This document shows, piece after piece, positions 28,351-39,539 of a stretch of 64,000 nucleotides of DNA (within the stretch, counting starts at the first letter, position 1; each line of letters starts with the position of its first letter). Origin of the DNA: Dolichospermum planctonicum (lineage in GTDB: Bacteria > Cyanobacteriota > Cyanobacteriia > Cyanobacteriales > Nostocaceae); the NCBI RefSeq assembly GCF_005402965.1, contig NZ_BJCF01000009.1, positions 37,441-101,440 on the forward strand. The letters are read 5' to 3'. The position numbers and the translations under genes are program-made. The notes under the pieces were generated by a model that saw only the letters and a list, made by a program, of their open reading frames with translations, was not told the DNA's origin and ran no database searches.

Positions 28351-28811
28351 ACTTTATTCCTGAAATATTGAGGTACAGACGTTGTTACTACTGCTATAGG
28401 GAAATTTTCTCATTTATTGGCACTCGATAAAAATACATAATTACCAAAATTTAGGGATAACAATTTCAGCCTTAGCTTGACATTTAGCCAAAGCTGTGTT
28501 ATCAGTGCCTACTCTATTTTTTATTTGTTTATGCACTCTAAAAAAAATTACCCTAATCTAAAATTTTAGAGCTGTGGGAATTTTAGATTTAATCTCCAAG
28601 ACTATGATCATAGCCTCCAAGCAGTGTGTATTATTTAAAGCAGTTATCGCTAGTATTTTTAGTGTGACAACTGTTTGCTACTCTTGATAAGAGACAAAAA
28701 CCCAATATACATATTATCATGATTATTTCTAAAAAAGGTAATTATTTTTTTAATTTTCTGATAAATTTTCGTTAGGCTGGTTTTTGCATAATAACTTTAT
28801 CAAAAAACACA
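28351..28811. other. Divergent regulatory region of glutamate synthase and a secreted protein
   Basis: 461 bp between divergent starts, so both promoters lie here. It holds a long inverted repeat at 28555-28589. I looked for the NtcA box (GTA, 8 nt, TAC) and found none that is exact. Confidence 0.5.
28555..28589. repeat. Inverted repeat AATCTAAAATT / AATTTTAGATT
   Basis: Perfect 11-bp arms (28555-28565 and 28579-28589) around a 13-nt centre, in the region between divergent promoters. It could be an operator or the terminator-like end of a transcript. Confidence 0.6.
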
Positions 28812-30680
28812 ATGATCTGGAAAATACTCAATTCTCTGTCACCACTGCTGTCAGCAGCACTGTGTTTAACTGCTAGTTATGGCGCATTCGCCCAAAATAT
28901 TCCTAGAATACCAAATTCCGTTCCCACTGCTGTTAGTGCTGGTAATCAAATTACTATAAATGGCCGAACCTTACCAGGAGCATGGTTACAACCAACAGGA
29001 ATGCAAACTTATATCAGTGATGGCGCAGTTAAGCAATTAATGGGCATAGATTTACTCAGTAGTAACAATCCTGGTAAACAGCCAATACAGTGGTTTTCTA
29101 GCTTGACAAATCCCATAATTCTTAATACTAAACTAAGAGGTGGGTATCGCTATTTAGATATAAGTAAATTAGCTAAAACAGCAAAATGGCAAATTAAAGC
29201 TAATGGTAACACATTAGTAATTGCCACTCCCCCTTCTCAACTGAGAAATATTCGTCTTGGTAAACAACCAAAAGGGGATCGGATTGTACTAGACTTAGAT
29301 AACGCAACTTTTTGGCAAATTAGACAAGAGTTACCAGTCAAAAAAGTAGTAGATCCTGATGAAATTATCCCCAAATCTACCACACCGGCCAACCGCCAAT
29401 GGACTGTCACTTTAGATACTATTGCTGATGCGGCTTTACTCGCAGTTTATAACCCTAAACCTCCTATAGCACAAAGCACAGAATCACCCATTGAAAAAAT
29501 AGAAATTGTCAATAATCAAACAATTATCAGTTTGAGTATTCCCTTTGGACAGTCTGTACAAATTAGCACCGTCTCCCAGCCAAATCGTCTAGTAATTGAT
29601 ATTCAACCTGATGCAATGGTCGAAAGAAATATTACCTGGGCGCAGGGGTTACAATGGCGACAACGGCTAGTAACTTTAGGAACAGACCGCTTTCCTGTGG
29701 TTTGGTTGGATATTAATCCCCAGACTGTGGGTTTAAGCATTAAGCCTATCTTAACTAAAACTAACGTGCAAACATTAACTGGTACTGCCCCTTTAATCCA
29801 AACTGCTCAAAATTACTTAGCCGTAGCGGCAATTAATGGTGGTTATTTTAACCGCAATAATAAATTACCATTAGGGGCAATTAGACGAGATAATCAATGG
29901 ATATCAGGACCAATTCTTAACCGAGGAGCAATAGCTTGGAATAATAACGGACAATTCTATTTTGGTCGCCTCACCCTCACAGAAACCTTAACTAGCAACA
30001 ATAATCAACGTTTACCTATTATTTTACTCAATACTGGCTATGTTCAAAATGGCATTTCTCGTTACACAACTGCATGGGGAGATACTTATACACCCTTAAC
30101 TGAGAATGAAAATATAATTGTCGTGGAAAACAATCAAGTAACTAATCAATTACCAGGGTTAAAAACTGGTATAAATGCTATTCCTATTCCCAAAAATGGT
30201 TATCTCCTGATTTTCCGTAATGAGACACCACAATTACCCATTGGGACAAAAATTGATCTTACCAACAACACCACCACACCCGAATTTAGTCGTTATCCCT
30301 ATATTATCGGTGCAGGACCCCTATTATTAGAAAATCGGCAAATAGTCCTCGACGGAGAAGCCGAGAAATTCGGTTCTGCTTTTATGAACAGTCAAGCAGT
30401 TCGTAGCAGTATTTGTACCCTTAATACAGGTAACTTAATGATTGCTGCCGTACATAATCGCGCAGGTGGTGGAGGTCCAACCTTAGAAGAACAAGCCAAG
30501 TTAATGCAAACAATGGGTTGTATCAACGCTTTAAATCTAGACGGTGGTAGTTCTACCAGTCTTTATTTAGGAGGTCAATTGCTGGATCGTTCTCCCAATA
30601 CAGCAGCCCGTGTTCATAACGGTATTGGAATTTTCCTAGAATCAAAGTCAGGACTTACACAAAACAGAAAAAAGAAGTAG
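28812..30680 (+). CDS. Secreted phosphodiester glycosidase (NAGPA) family protein
   Basis: 622 aa. A Sec signal peptide ends near SYGAFAQ (about 28). The N-terminal part (about 40-260) has a copper-amine-oxidase-like/AMIN-like beta domain (GNQITINGRTLPG, RIVLDLDN, RLVIDIQPDA). The C-terminal half (about 300-612) is the NAGPA domain: AAINGGYFNRNNKLPLGAI, IIGAGPLLLE, and near the end GGGGPTLEEQAKLM and LNLDGGSSTSLYLGG. These domains bind or cleave phosphodiester-linked sugars at the cell surface. The AMIN-like part suggests attachment to peptidoglycan or the outer envelope. Substrate unknown. Confidence 0.88.
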   Translation: MIWKILNSLSPLLSAALCLTASYGAFAQNIPRIPNSVPTAVSAGNQITINGRTLPGAWLQPTGMQTYISDGAVKQLMGIDLLSSNNPGKQPIQWFSSLTNPIILNTKLRGGYRYLDISKLAKTAKWQIKANGNTLVIATPPSQLRNIRLGKQPKGDRIVLDLDNATFWQIRQELPVKKVVDPDEIIPKSTTPANRQWTVTLDTIADAALLAVYNPKPPIAQSTESPIEKIEIVNNQTIISLSIPFGQSVQISTVSQPNRLVIDIQPDAMVERNITWAQGLQWRQRLVTLGTDRFPVVWLDINPQTVGLSIKPILTKTNVQTLTGTAPLIQTAQNYLAVAAINGGYFNRNNKLPLGAIRRDNQWISGPILNRGAIAWNNNGQFYFGRLTLTETLTSNNNQRLPIILLNTGYVQNGISRYTTAWGDTYTPLTENENIIVVENNQVTNQLPGLKTGINAIPIPKNGYLLIFRNETPQLPIGTKIDLTNNTTTPEFSRYPYIIGAGPLLLENRQIVLDGEAEKFGSAFMNSQAVRSSICTLNTGNLMIAAVHNRAGGGGPTLEEQAKLMQTMGCINALNLDGGSSTSLYLGGQLLDRSPNTAARVHNGIGIFLESKSGLTQNRKKK

Positions 30681-30962
30681 ATGTAAGTATTAGGTTTTAG
30701 TTATAGAAACCAGAGACTCGACTTCCGACCTTGATTCATAATATATTGATACCATCAAAGAAGAACTCAGGTATCTTACCCGTATCTTATCCTAATTCGT
30801 GTTTTTGATCAAGATTTTATGTAGACAGATGAGTTTGAACATTCTCATTTTACCAGTCAGTGCTGACTTTTGCTATCTTAATCAAAGTGGCTGAATTTAG
30901 TCCCTTTGTCATCAACTGTTACAGCTAAAAACGGGTTTATTATGTCTCCAAATGAGGTAATT

Positions 30963-31379
30963 ATGGCTAAATTATCAGAAACAGTCCCCACGAATACTCT
31001 TACTTTACAACCAGCAATTAATTCTAGAAGCGTTGTCGCAGGTGAATTACGTCCTTGGGGATCCTTCACAGTCTTGGAAGAGGGTCGCGGATATAAAATT
31101 AAGCGCATTGAAGTAAAACCTGGACATCGCCTGAGTTTACAAATGCACCACCACCGTAGTGAACACTGGATAGTTGTTTCAGGTACAGCCAAAGTAGTTT
31201 GTGGCGACAAAGAGATATTATTAAGCAATAATCAATCAACTTATGTCCCTCAATGTACAACTCATCGCTTAGAAAATCCCGGCGTGATTCCCTTGATTTT
31301 GATTGAAGTCCAAAATGGCGAATATTTAGGAGAAGATGATATTATTCGCTATCAAGATGACTATGCACGTGAAAAATAG
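30963..31379 (+). CDS. Cupin, mannose-6-phosphate isomerase type II-like
   Basis: About 138 aa from ATG 30963 (MAKLSETVPTN), chosen because GAGG sits 6-7 nt before it; the frame is open back to TTG at 30906 and ATG 30942 is another choice. The core RPWGSFTVLEEGRGYKIKRIEVKPGHRLSLQMHHHRSEHW is that of the isomerase domain of ManC-type proteins, with metal ligands from HHHRSEHW and the later THRLENPG. It probably interconverts mannose 6-phosphate and fructose 6-phosphate or is a regulatory cupin; the nucleotidyltransferase half of ManC is absent. Mannose metabolism would fit the mannosyltransferase-like genes upstream. Confidence 0.88.
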   Translation: MAKLSETVPTNTLTLQPAINSRSVVAGELRPWGSFTVLEEGRGYKIKRIEVKPGHRLSLQMHHHRSEHWIVVSGTAKVVCGDKEILLSNNQSTYVPQCTTHRLENPGVIPLILIEVQNGEYLGEDDIIRYQDDYAREK

Positions 31380-31447
31380 GCAATAGTTACAAGGGAATCG
31401 ACAGGGGGGATTTTTTCTTTCTGACCACTGACCAATAAAAAAATTCC

Positions 31448-31774
31448 ATGATTAATTTAAGTTCAGCAGCCATTAATGAAATTAGGCGCTTAAAATCCAA
31501 ACAACCATCAACTATTTTATTTCGTTTGCGGGTGAAATCTGGTGGCTGTGGTGATTGGTTTTACGATTTGGGTTTTGATACAACTGTACAAGCCACAGAC
31601 CAGGTTGTAGAGTTTGATGATATTCGTCTAGTTATAGACCCAGGAAGCCTAAATTACATTAATGGCTTGTCACTAGATTACGCAGAAGATTTGATGGGTG
31701 GTGGTTTTCGCTTTGATAACCCCCAAGCAATATCCATCTGTAGTTGTGGCAATTCTTTCTCTGTTAGTCAGTAG
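31448..31774 (+). CDS. A-type iron-sulfur carrier (HesB/IscA/SufA-like)
   Basis: 108 aa. Begins INLSSAAINEIRRLKS. The three family cysteines can be placed: one in KSGGCGDWFY and two in the CSCGNSF ending. A-type carriers deliver Fe-S clusters to target proteins. The sequence departs from the classical CGCGxSF tail (CSCGNSF), as in several cyanobacterial paralogues. It lies before the str operon with no obvious link in function. Confidence 0.9.
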   Translation: MINLSSAAINEIRRLKSKQPSTILFRLRVKSGGCGDWFYDLGFDTTVQATDQVVEFDDIRLVIDPGSLNYINGLSLDYAEDLMGGGFRFDNPQAISICSCGNSFSVSQ

Positions 31775-31853
31775 TCAGTAGTCAGTTGTCAGTAGTTAGG
31801 AATTACCTGGTTTCTGTTCCCTGTTAAGAGTTCCCTGTTCCCTTCCAAAATGA

Positions 31854-31883
31854 TTGACAGAAAATCAGAAAAAATGATATAAT
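31854..31883 (+). promoter_or_regulatory. Near-consensus sigma-70 promoter for the str cluster
   Basis: A perfect -35 TTGACA (31854-31859) and a perfect -10 TATAAT (31878-31883) are separated by 18 nt. The start of rpsL is about 50 nt downstream. This is a good promoter for highly expressed ribosomal genes. Confidence 0.8.
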
Positions 31884-31933
31884 CAGGATTTGTTAAAACT
31901 TAGATCATAAAGCAGCTTCACGCGCTGTAACTC

Positions 31934-32317
31934 ATGCCAACAATACAGCAGCTAATACGTAGTGAGCGCGAACTAGCGCGTCAGAAAACCAAGTCCCCTG
32001 CTCTGAAAGAATGCCCTCAACGTCGAGGCGTTTGCACCAGAGTATACACAACAACACCGAAGAAACCCAACTCAGCACTCCGTAAGGTAGCAAGGGTAAG
32101 GCTTACCTCTGGATTTGAAGTGACAGCTTACATCCCAGGTATTGGTCATAACTTACAAGAACACTCTGTAGTTATGATTCGCGGTGGTCGGGTCAAAGAC
32201 TTGCCCGGAGTTAGATACCATATTATCCGTGGTACATTAGATACAGCCGGAGTTAAAGACAGGAAACAAGGCCGTTCCAAATATGGAACTAAACGCCAGA
32301 AAGCAGGGAAAAAATAG
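31934..32317 (+). CDS. rpsL: 30S ribosomal protein S12
   Basis: 127 aa. Begins [29 protein letters not shown] and holds [18 protein letters not shown] and [14 protein letters not shown], the two conserved loops around the decoding centre (sites of streptomycin-resistance mutations). C-terminus [15 protein letters not shown]. It is the first gene of the str cluster (rpsL-rpsG-fusA-tuf-rpsJ), behind the promoter at 31854. It helps set decoding accuracy. Confidence 0.99.
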   Translation: MPTIQQLIRSERELARQKTKSPALKECPQRRGVCTRVYTTTPKKPNSALRKVARVRLTSGFEVTAYIPGIGHNLQEHSVVMIRGGRVKDLPGVRYHIIRGTLDTAGVKDRKQGRSKYGTKRQKAGKK

Positions 32318-32639
32318 GGAAGAGGCGGTTAATCGCGTTAAATACGGTTAATCGTCCTGACCAAAACTCTGTATCTGGGAGAAAAAGCAAGTTGCATGAG
32401 CTTCTGAGAATAATCCTGTAAAAGATAACAGCACTTTCATCTAAATTTAAAAGTAGATTAAGTTGTCGTCTTCTGTGTCTGGTGACAGACAATAAAGTGA
32501 ATTAATTCAGTCTCTTGACAACTGATAGAGCCATAAACAAAAAATCAGGAAAATTAAGCGGCTGATGAAACCGCTTTTAGTCTCCTGTGTTCTGATAACA
32601 TATAATTTCGTTGCCAAATTCCCTATTCAAGGATGAAGT
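32318..32639. other. rpsL-rpsG spacer
   Basis: 322 bp, long for a ribosomal operon. No gene was found. It contains the 5' leader of rpsG, including TATAATTT at about 32601. A separate promoter or an autoregulatory leader is possible. Confidence 0.4.
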
Positions 32640-33110
32640 ATGTCTCGTCGTGGTGTTAGTCAAAGGCGGCCAGTGCCGCCTGACTCAGTGTACAATAGTC
32701 GCCTGATCAGTATGATGATGCGACGACTAATGCGTCATGGCAAAAAATCAATTGCCGCAAGAATAGTTTATGATGCTTTGAAAACTATTGAAGAACGCAC
32801 CGGTGGAAGTCCCTTAGAAACTTTTGAGAAAGCAGTGCGTAACGCTACACCATTAGTAGAAGTAAAAGCTCGCCGAGTCGGTGGAGCAACCTACCAAGTA
32901 CCAATGGAAGTGCGTACAGATAGGGGTACTACCCTAGCATTACGTTGGCTAGTACAGTATTCTCGTCAACGTCCAGGGAGAACTATGGCAGGAAGACTGG
33001 CTAATGAGTTAATGGATGCTGCGAATGAAACTGGTAGCGCTATTCGTAAGCGGGAAGAAACGCATCGCATGGCAGAAGCAAACAAAGCATTTGCACACTA
33101 TCGTTACTAA
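32640..33110 (+). CDS. rpsG: 30S ribosomal protein S7
   Basis: 156 aa. Begins [24 protein letters not shown] and carries [20 protein letters not shown] and [19 protein letters not shown], all standard S7 blocks. S7 nucleates assembly of the 30S head and contacts tRNA in the E site. The gene is preceded by TTCAAGGATG. It follows rpsL in the same direction. Confidence 0.99.
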   Translation: MSRRGVSQRRPVPPDSVYNSRLISMMMRRLMRHGKKSIAARIVYDALKTIEERTGGSPLETFEKAVRNATPLVEVKARRVGGATYQVPMEVRTDRGTTLALRWLVQYSRQRPGRTMAGRLANELMDAANETGSAIRKREETHRMAEANKAFAHYRY

Positions 33111-33424
33111 ACTAAGTAGAAAAGCGATATCGTCTTCCCAGCTCGGTAATTCATATACAATGTGAATTAGCTGATAGCGCGGAATGGCAAAACCATAGTC
33201 TTTAATTAAACTATTACTTATGCGAAAACCAAGCAATTATAGTGATAGTTTTTTCAGAGCAAAAAAAAGTGATATTGCGTTTGGCTAAAGCGTGAAAGCT
33301 TACTGAGGGATAACCGCTCCCATGCTCCCATTGAAGTAAGAAGTAAATGTCTAGCTTCGTCTAGGATTTATATAGCAGCAGTAATATACAAGATATCATA
33401 GGGCGACAACAATAGGAGGTAATG
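33111..33424. other. rpsG-fusA spacer
   Basis: About 310 bp with no gene. It ends with a strong Shine-Dalgarno site AGGAGG at 33414-33419. Its length suggests extra promoter or leader control of fusA-tuf. Confidence 0.4.
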
Positions 33425-35503
33425 GTGGCACGCACAAACCCGCTAGAGAGAGTACGCAATATCGGTATTGCGGCGCATATAGATGCGGGAAAAACAACGA
33501 CGACAGAGAGAATATTATTTTACTCTGGGATCATTCATAAAATTGGCGAAGTTCACGAAGGAACAGCCGTCACAGACTGGATGGAGCAGGAGCGAGAGCG
33601 GGGAATCACCATCACTGCAGCTGCAATTAGTACCAGTTGGAAAGATCATCAAATTAACATTATTGATACTCCAGGTCACGTGGACTTCACAATTGAAGTC
33701 GAACGTTCCATGCGAGTATTAGATGGTGTAATTGCTGTGTTTTGTTCCGTAGGTGGTGTACAACCACAGTCAGAAACAGTATGGCGACAAGCAGACCGCT
33801 ATAAAGTACCTCGCATTGCCTTTATTAACAAGATGGATCGCACGGGTGCGAACTTCTATAGAGTGCATGATCAGATGCGCGATCGCTTGCGGGCCAATGC
33901 GATCGCCATTCAACTACCCATCGGTAGTGAAACTGAATTTAAGGGGATTATAGATTTGGTGCGGATGTGTGCATATATGTACACAAATGACCAAGGAACT
34001 GATATCCAAGAAACAGAAATTCCCGCCGACTTACAAGAAAAAGCCACAGAGTATCGCAAACAATTGGTAGAAGCAGTAGCAGAAACCGAAGATGCTTTGA
34101 TGACCAAATATTTTGATGGCGAAGAACTGACAGAAGCAGAAATCCGTACTGCTCTACGTAAAGGGACAATTGCTGGGACAATCGTACCAGTGCTGTGCGG
34201 TTCAGCCTTTAAGAATAAAGGTGTGCAGTTGATGTTGGATGCAGTGATAGATTACCTGCCAGCGCCAACAGAAGTACCACCAATTCAAGGCACACTGCTC
34301 AACGGTGATCCCGTAGAACGTCATGCTGATGATAACGAACCATTATCAGCTTTGGCATTTAAGATTATGGCTGATCCTTATGGTCGCCTGACCTTCGTTC
34401 GTGTTTATTCTGGTGTGTTGAAGAAAGGTAGTTATATTCTCAACGCCAGTAAGAACAAAAAAGAGCGGATTTCTCGATTAGTGCTGATGAAAGCAGATGA
34501 TCGGCAAGACGTGGATGAACTACGGGCTGGTGATTTAGGTGCTGCACTAGGATTAAAAGATACTTTGACAGGTGATACCCTTTGTGATGAAGGCTCACCA
34601 GTAATTCTGGAATCCTTATTTATTCCTGAGCCAGTGATCTCGGTAGCGGTTGAACCCAAAACCAAGAACGACATGGACAAGCTTTCCAAAGCACTACAAT
34701 CCCTGTCAGAAGAAGATCCCACCTTCCGTGTTCGTGTTGACCCTGAAACTAACCAAACTGTAATTGCGGGAATGGGAGAATTGCACCTAGAAATTCTCGT
34801 GGACCGGATGTTACGGGAATTTAAAGTAGAGGCAAACGTTGGTGCGCCCCAAGTGGCTTACCGCGAAACCATCCGCAAATCCGTCGAAAAAGTTGATGGT
34901 AAATTCATCCGTCAGAGTGGTGGTAAGGGTCAGTATGGTCACGTGGTGATCAACTTAGAACCAGGCGAACCAGGCACAGGTTTTGTATTTGTCTCTAAAA
35001 TTGTCGGTGGGATTGTACCCAAAGAGTACATAGGACCTGCTGAACAGGGAATGAAAGAATGTTGTGAATCCGGTATTTTAGCCGGATATCCACTCATTGA
35101 TGTCAAAGCCACATTAATACATGGTTCTTACCATGACGTAGACTCTTCAGAAATGGCTTTCAAAATTGCCGGTTCTATGGCAATCAAGGAAGCGGCTGCA
35201 AAAGCTTCTCCTGTCATCTTAGAGCCGATGATGAAAGTTGAAGTTGAAGTACCTGAAGACTTTATGGGAACTGTCATCGGTGACTTAATCTCCCGCAGAG
35301 GACAGATTGAAAGCCAAAGCACTGAAAATGGGGTTGCGAAGGTAGTATCGAAAGTTCCACTAGCAACCATGTTTGGTTACGCTACTGATATCCGGTCAAA
35401 AACCCAAGGTCGGGGAATTTTTACGATGGAGTTTAGTCACTACGAGGAAGTACCTCGGAGCGTGGCTGAAACTATCATTGCCAAAAGTAAAGGAAACGCT
35501 TAA
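33425..35503 (+). CDS. fusA: Translation elongation factor G
   Basis: 692 aa from GTG 33425 ([14 protein letters not shown]), the form usual in cyanobacteria. ATG 33422 would leave only 2 nt after AGGAGG, GTG leaves 5. G1 [16 protein letters not shown]3 [17 protein letters not shown] and G4 NKMDR are intact, followed by domains II-V with [14 protein letters not shown] and the end [20 protein letters not shown] moves tRNA and mRNA through the ribosome using GTP. It precedes tuf by 22 nt. Confidence 0.98.
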   Translation: MARTNPLERVRNIGIAAHIDAGKTTTTERILFYSGIIHKIGEVHEGTAVTDWMEQERERGITITAAAISTSWKDHQINIIDTPGHVDFTIEVERSMRVLDGVIAVFCSVGGVQPQSETVWRQADRYKVPRIAFINKMDRTGANFYRVHDQMRDRLRANAIAIQLPIGSETEFKGIIDLVRMCAYMYTNDQGTDIQETEIPADLQEKATEYRKQLVEAVAETEDALMTKYFDGEELTEAEIRTALRKGTIAGTIVPVLCGSAFKNKGVQLMLDAVIDYLPAPTEVPPIQGTLLNGDPVERHADDNEPLSALAFKIMADPYGRLTFVRVYSGVLKKGSYILNASKNKKERISRLVLMKADDRQDVDELRAGDLGAALGLKDTLTGDTLCDEGSPVILESLFIPEPVISVAVEPKTKNDMDKLSKALQSLSEEDPTFRVRVDPETNQTVIAGMGELHLEILVDRMLREFKVEANVGAPQVAYRETIRKSVEKVDGKFIRQSGGKGQYGHVVINLEPGEPGTGFVFVSKIVGGIVPKEYIGPAEQGMKECCESGILAGYPLIDVKATLIHGSYHDVDSSEMAFKIAGSMAIKEAAAKASPVILEPMMKVEVEVPEDFMGTVIGDLISRRGQIESQSTENGVAKVVSKVPLATMFGYATDIRSKTQGRGIFTMEFSHYEEVPRSVAETIIAKSKGNA

Positions 35504-35525
35504 TTAAAAAAGGAAACTAGTATTC

Positions 35526-36755
<1,230 letters not shown>

Positions 36756-36779
36756 CACTCACCTTTTTGCTCTCATGAC

Positions 36780-36817
36780 AAAGGAGCGGAGATAAATGAT
36801 AAAATCTCTGCTCCTTT
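36780..36817 (+). terminator. Strong hairpin after tuf
   Basis: AAAGGAGCGGAGAT (36780-36793) pairs with ATCTCTGCTCCTTT (36804-36817), with one mismatch. It lies 25 nt after tuf. No long T run follows, so it may attenuate rather than end transcription before rpsJ. Confidence 0.75.
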
Positions 36818-36865
36818 CTATTCCCAAAAACTATTTTGGATTTTAAATTTTAAATTCGAGATGAC

Positions 36866-36909
36866 ATCTAAAAATCTAAAATCTAAAATCTAAAATCTAA
36901 AGTCTAAAA
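36866..36909. repeat. Heptanucleotide array, ATCTAAA units
   Basis: About six tandem ATCTAAA copies with small variations between tuf and rpsJ, of the same class as those at 1506 and 49671. Confidence 0.8.
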
Positions 36910-36934
36910 TTTACCGAACCTGGAAAACTTTGAT

Positions 36935-37252
36935 ATGGCCACTCTACAGCAGCAAAAGATTAGAATTCGCTTGAAGGCATTTGACCGTCGTTTATTAGAT
37001 ACATCTTGCGAGAAGATTGTAGACACAGCTAACCGTACCAACGCGACAGCTATAGGACCGATTCCTTTACCAACAAAACGAAAGATCTATTGCGTACTCA
37101 GATCACCTCACGTAGATAAAGACTCACGCGAACACTTTGAAACCCGTACCCATAGGCGCATTATTGACATTTATCAGCCTTCTTCTAAAACCATTGATGC
37201 GCTGATGAAGCTAGATTTGCCTTCTGGTGTGGATATTGAAGTCAAATTGTAA
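36935..37252 (+). CDS. rpsJ: 30S ribosomal protein S10
   Basis: 105 aa. [28 protein letters not shown] and [30 protein letters not shown] are diagnostic; the end is [10 protein letters not shown]10 is part of the 30S head and, in bacteria, also pairs with NusB in antitermination. In cyanobacteria it closes the str cluster rather than opening the S10 operon, as here. A clear terminator follows. Confidence 0.99.
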   Translation: MATLQQQKIRIRLKAFDRRLLDTSCEKIVDTANRTNATAIGPIPLPTKRKIYCVLRSPHVDKDSREHFETRTHRRIIDIYQPSSKTIDALMKLDLPSGVDIEVKL

Positions 37253-37270
37253 ATTTGTCATTGGCCAATA

Positions 37271-37309
37271 AGATCCCCGACTTTGATAAAAATTCGGGGA
37301 TCTGTTTTT
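37271..37309 (+). terminator. Rho-independent terminator after rpsJ
   Basis: AGATCCCCGA (37271-37280) pairs with TCGGGGATCT (37294-37303), followed by GTTTTTG. It marks the end of the str cluster. Confidence 0.9.
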
Positions 37310-37454
37310 GTAAAAAAATTTGTGAAAAAATTTATGTTGTGGGCTTTTTCTTTAGCGATCAAACATAATGATAAAATATAAACCAAGTCGGGAGAAATTA
37401 GAAAACAATATAATATTTTAAGAATACAATTAATTTATACTCAACTAACTAACA

Positions 37455-38105
37455 ATGACATCCTCTTCTAAAATTGCAGTTCGTGAACTACCCCTGTTTC
37501 CATTACCTGAAGTAGTTCTATTTCCTACCAGACCATTACCCTTGCATATCTTTGAATTTCGCTACCGAATCATGATGAATACGATTTTGGAGAGCGATCG
37601 CCGATTTGGGGTATTGATGATTGACCCAGCTAATGGGACAATTGCTAATGTTGGTTGTTGCGCGGAAATTCTTCATTATCAACGGCTACCTCATGACAGA
37701 ATGAAGCTATTAGCTTTAGGACAGCAAAGGTTTCGTGTTTTAGAGTATGTGCGGGAAAAGCCTTATCGCGTTGGTTTGGTAGAATGGATTGAAGATCAAC
37801 CACCAGCTAAGGATTTACGTCCTTTAGCATCTGAAGTGGAACAACTTTTGCGGGATGTGGTTCATCTTTCATCCAAATTAACAGAACAAAATATTGAATT
37901 ACCCAATGATTTACCAGATTTACCCACAGAACTATCTTATTGGATAGGTAGTAATCTGTATGGTGTCGCTCCAGAACAACAAGCATTACTAGAAATACAG
38001 GACACAGTGGCTCGTTTAGAACGAGAAGCGGAAATTCTCACTTCTACTCGTAATCATTTAGCAGCACGTTCTGTGCTTAAAGATACATTTAGTAATATGG
38101 GATAA
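37455..38105 (+). CDS. LON substrate-binding domain protein
   Basis: 216 aa. Begins REL PLFPLPEVVLFPTRPLPLHIFE in the pattern of the N-terminal LON (ATP-dependent protease La) domain, then YRIMMNTILESDRRFGVLM and the helical second half (LLRDVVHLSSKLTEQ). There is no AAA or protease domain, so it is one of the stand-alone LON-domain proteins, thought to bind substrates or act as adaptors. It is common beside rpsJ in cyanobacteria. Exact function unknown. Confidence 0.93.
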   Translation: MTSSSKIAVRELPLFPLPEVVLFPTRPLPLHIFEFRYRIMMNTILESDRRFGVLMIDPANGTIANVGCCAEILHYQRLPHDRMKLLALGQQRFRVLEYVREKPYRVGLVEWIEDQPPAKDLRPLASEVEQLLRDVVHLSSKLTEQNIELPNDLPDLPTELSYWIGSNLYGVAPEQQALLEIQDTVARLEREAEILTSTRNHLAARSVLKDTFSNMG

Positions 38106-38212
38106 ACTGTCCAAATTTTACAAATTTTATAAGTTCAGGGTTTGCACATAGCTTCTAGTTTCTATGTTCCAAAATTTGATGGTATTATCCTCACCAAAGA
38201 TAATCAAGATTT

Positions 38213-38322
38213 ATTGTCGTTATGACAAAGGAACTCTTAACTCTTAACTCTTAACTCTTAACTGGGAAGAGGTTTTGGGCAACTTTACCTTTCGTTACTT
38301 ATGTCGGTTTTTTTCCGTTCAC
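38213..38322 (-). repeat. Dispersed repeat, one copy of an inverted pair
   Basis: The reverse complement of this stretch matches 60029-60128: GTGAACGGAAAAAA, ACCGACATAAGTAACG, AAAGTTGCCCAAAACCTC, AGTTAAGAGTT and GTCATAACGACAAT occur in the same order. Here the AACTCTT heptamer is expanded to four or more copies (38232-38263). It lies between two convergent genes and may work as a 3' end structure. Confidence 0.8.
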
Positions 38323-38342
38323 CTACTTATAAATTCTTGTTT

Positions 38343-38957
38343 TTACTTCTTTTGTTTTTTGCCATTCCCTTGATTAATCCTCGACTCTAAGGTAAAATGT
38401 GGTATTTCTTCAAGTTCATCTTCATTTAAACTATACTGTTCACAAACAAGACTTAAGCGATTTCCCGCAGTTGTAACAGCATTCACAGAATGAGTTAAAT
38501 CACCCTGAAAATAAATTAAAGCATTGGTTTGGGGTTTAACTTGTCCAACCTGACGTTTTTGAGATTTTAGCACCAATTCTCCTCCCTGCATATCCTCTGG
38601 TACACGCACATAAAGAACGCTTACAAATGCTGGTGGTTCAACAGTTTTACAATAGGAACGCAAAGATCGATCAATATGGGGGTCAACACGAGAACCCGCT
38701 TTAAGTAGTAAAGGATTGAGATAAAAAGCATTACAAGTAGGTAAAAGTGCTAAATCTAAATAAGGCTTAAAATAGGGAAATTTTTGGATAACTTCCGCTA
38801 AACCCTGACGCTGAAACACCACAGAAAAGCCTTTAGTATTCACAAAATCCCGATTAAGGTTATTAATAGCAAAATAGGGACAAGCTTGGATTTCTCCCCA
38901 CAAGTCCTGGAGATATTGAAGAGGAAAGACGTGAGGATGTTGTTGATAGTATTTCAC
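38343..38957 (-). CDS. 2OG-Fe(II) oxygenase family protein
   Basis: 204 aa. The iron-binding set is visible: H94 and D96 in VDPHIDRS, the distal His in LTHSVNAV, and the Arg of GNRLSLVCEQY that holds 2-oxoglutarate. The family hydroxylates small molecules or proteins using O2 and 2-oxoglutarate; the substrate is not known. It ends in a Lys-rich tail (GNGKKQKK). A decayed copy lacking the middle 95 codons lies at 7830-7998, so the gene was once duplicated. Confidence 0.85.
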   Translation of the reverse strand: MKYYQQHPHVFPLQYLQDLWGEIQACPYFAINNLNRDFVNTKGFSVVFQRQGLAEVIQKFPYFKPYLDLALLPTCNAFYLNPLLLKAGSRVDPHIDRSLRSYCKTVEPPAFVSVLYVRVPEDMQGGELVLKSQKRQVGQVKPQTNALIYFQGDLTHSVNAVTTAGNRLSLVCEQYSLNEDELEEIPHFTLESRINQGNGKKQKK

Positions 38958-39190
38958 AGTCAGTTAAACTAATTTACATTGCAGGAGTTTTCATCTATTT
39001 ATACCACACTCTCAGTTCTGTATTTTTTTCTTCCTACGATACGGGAATATGGCTCATCTCCATGCGTCTATACGGAAATCTGCAAATAACCTCACAACTC
39101 AGAATTAGCCATAAGCAACATAACCACAGTCCAGGATAAGCCTAAAAAATCAATACTAGTAAAGGACTGACCACGATAGTGAATCAAAAG

Positions 39191-39272
39191 TGCGGATAAA
39201 AGGACTTGAACCTTCACTCCTTTCGGAACTAGAACCTAAATCTAGCGCGTCTGCCAATTTCGCCATATCCGC
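39191..39272 (-). tRNA. tRNA-Leu (anticodon UAG)
   Basis: On the minus strand the 82-nt sequence starts GCGGATA and its 3' arm is TATCCGC plus A, a perfect acceptor stem. The anticodon arm is CTAGA-TTTAGGT-TCTAG, giving TAG in the loop, which reads CUA codons. A long variable arm (TCCGAAAGGA) and the T-loop GGTTCAAGTCC confirm a type II tRNA. No CCA is encoded. Confidence 0.96.
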
Positions 39273-39539
39273 ATTATCATTTCATGATTATAGCATAACA
39301 AATCATTTATGACAATAGGTAAAAAATTTAAATAAAAATTTAAATTTTCAAATAAACAGGACTTGTGAAACTTCCGTAAGTCCTAATAAATTGAGAATTA
39401 GGCTATGGGGTATTAAGCTGTACTCCATTTAATTTGTATGATTCTAGCGGGCAAGATGCCCGTACCACAACATCTAGCTAGATTAGGATTATCAAATTTA
39501 AATGCGTAACAGCTTAGTAATTTCTCCCCATATTCCCAT

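Noticed and set aside
28351..28811. NtcA box before glutamate synthase
   Set aside because: No GTA-8 nt-TAC was found; the nearest candidate (GTACAGACGTTGTTAC) has the wrong spacing.
39358..39384. AGGACTT/AAGTCCT hairpin near tRNA-Leu taken as its terminator
   Set aside because: It lies upstream of the minus-strand tRNA, not downstream, so it cannot end that transcript.
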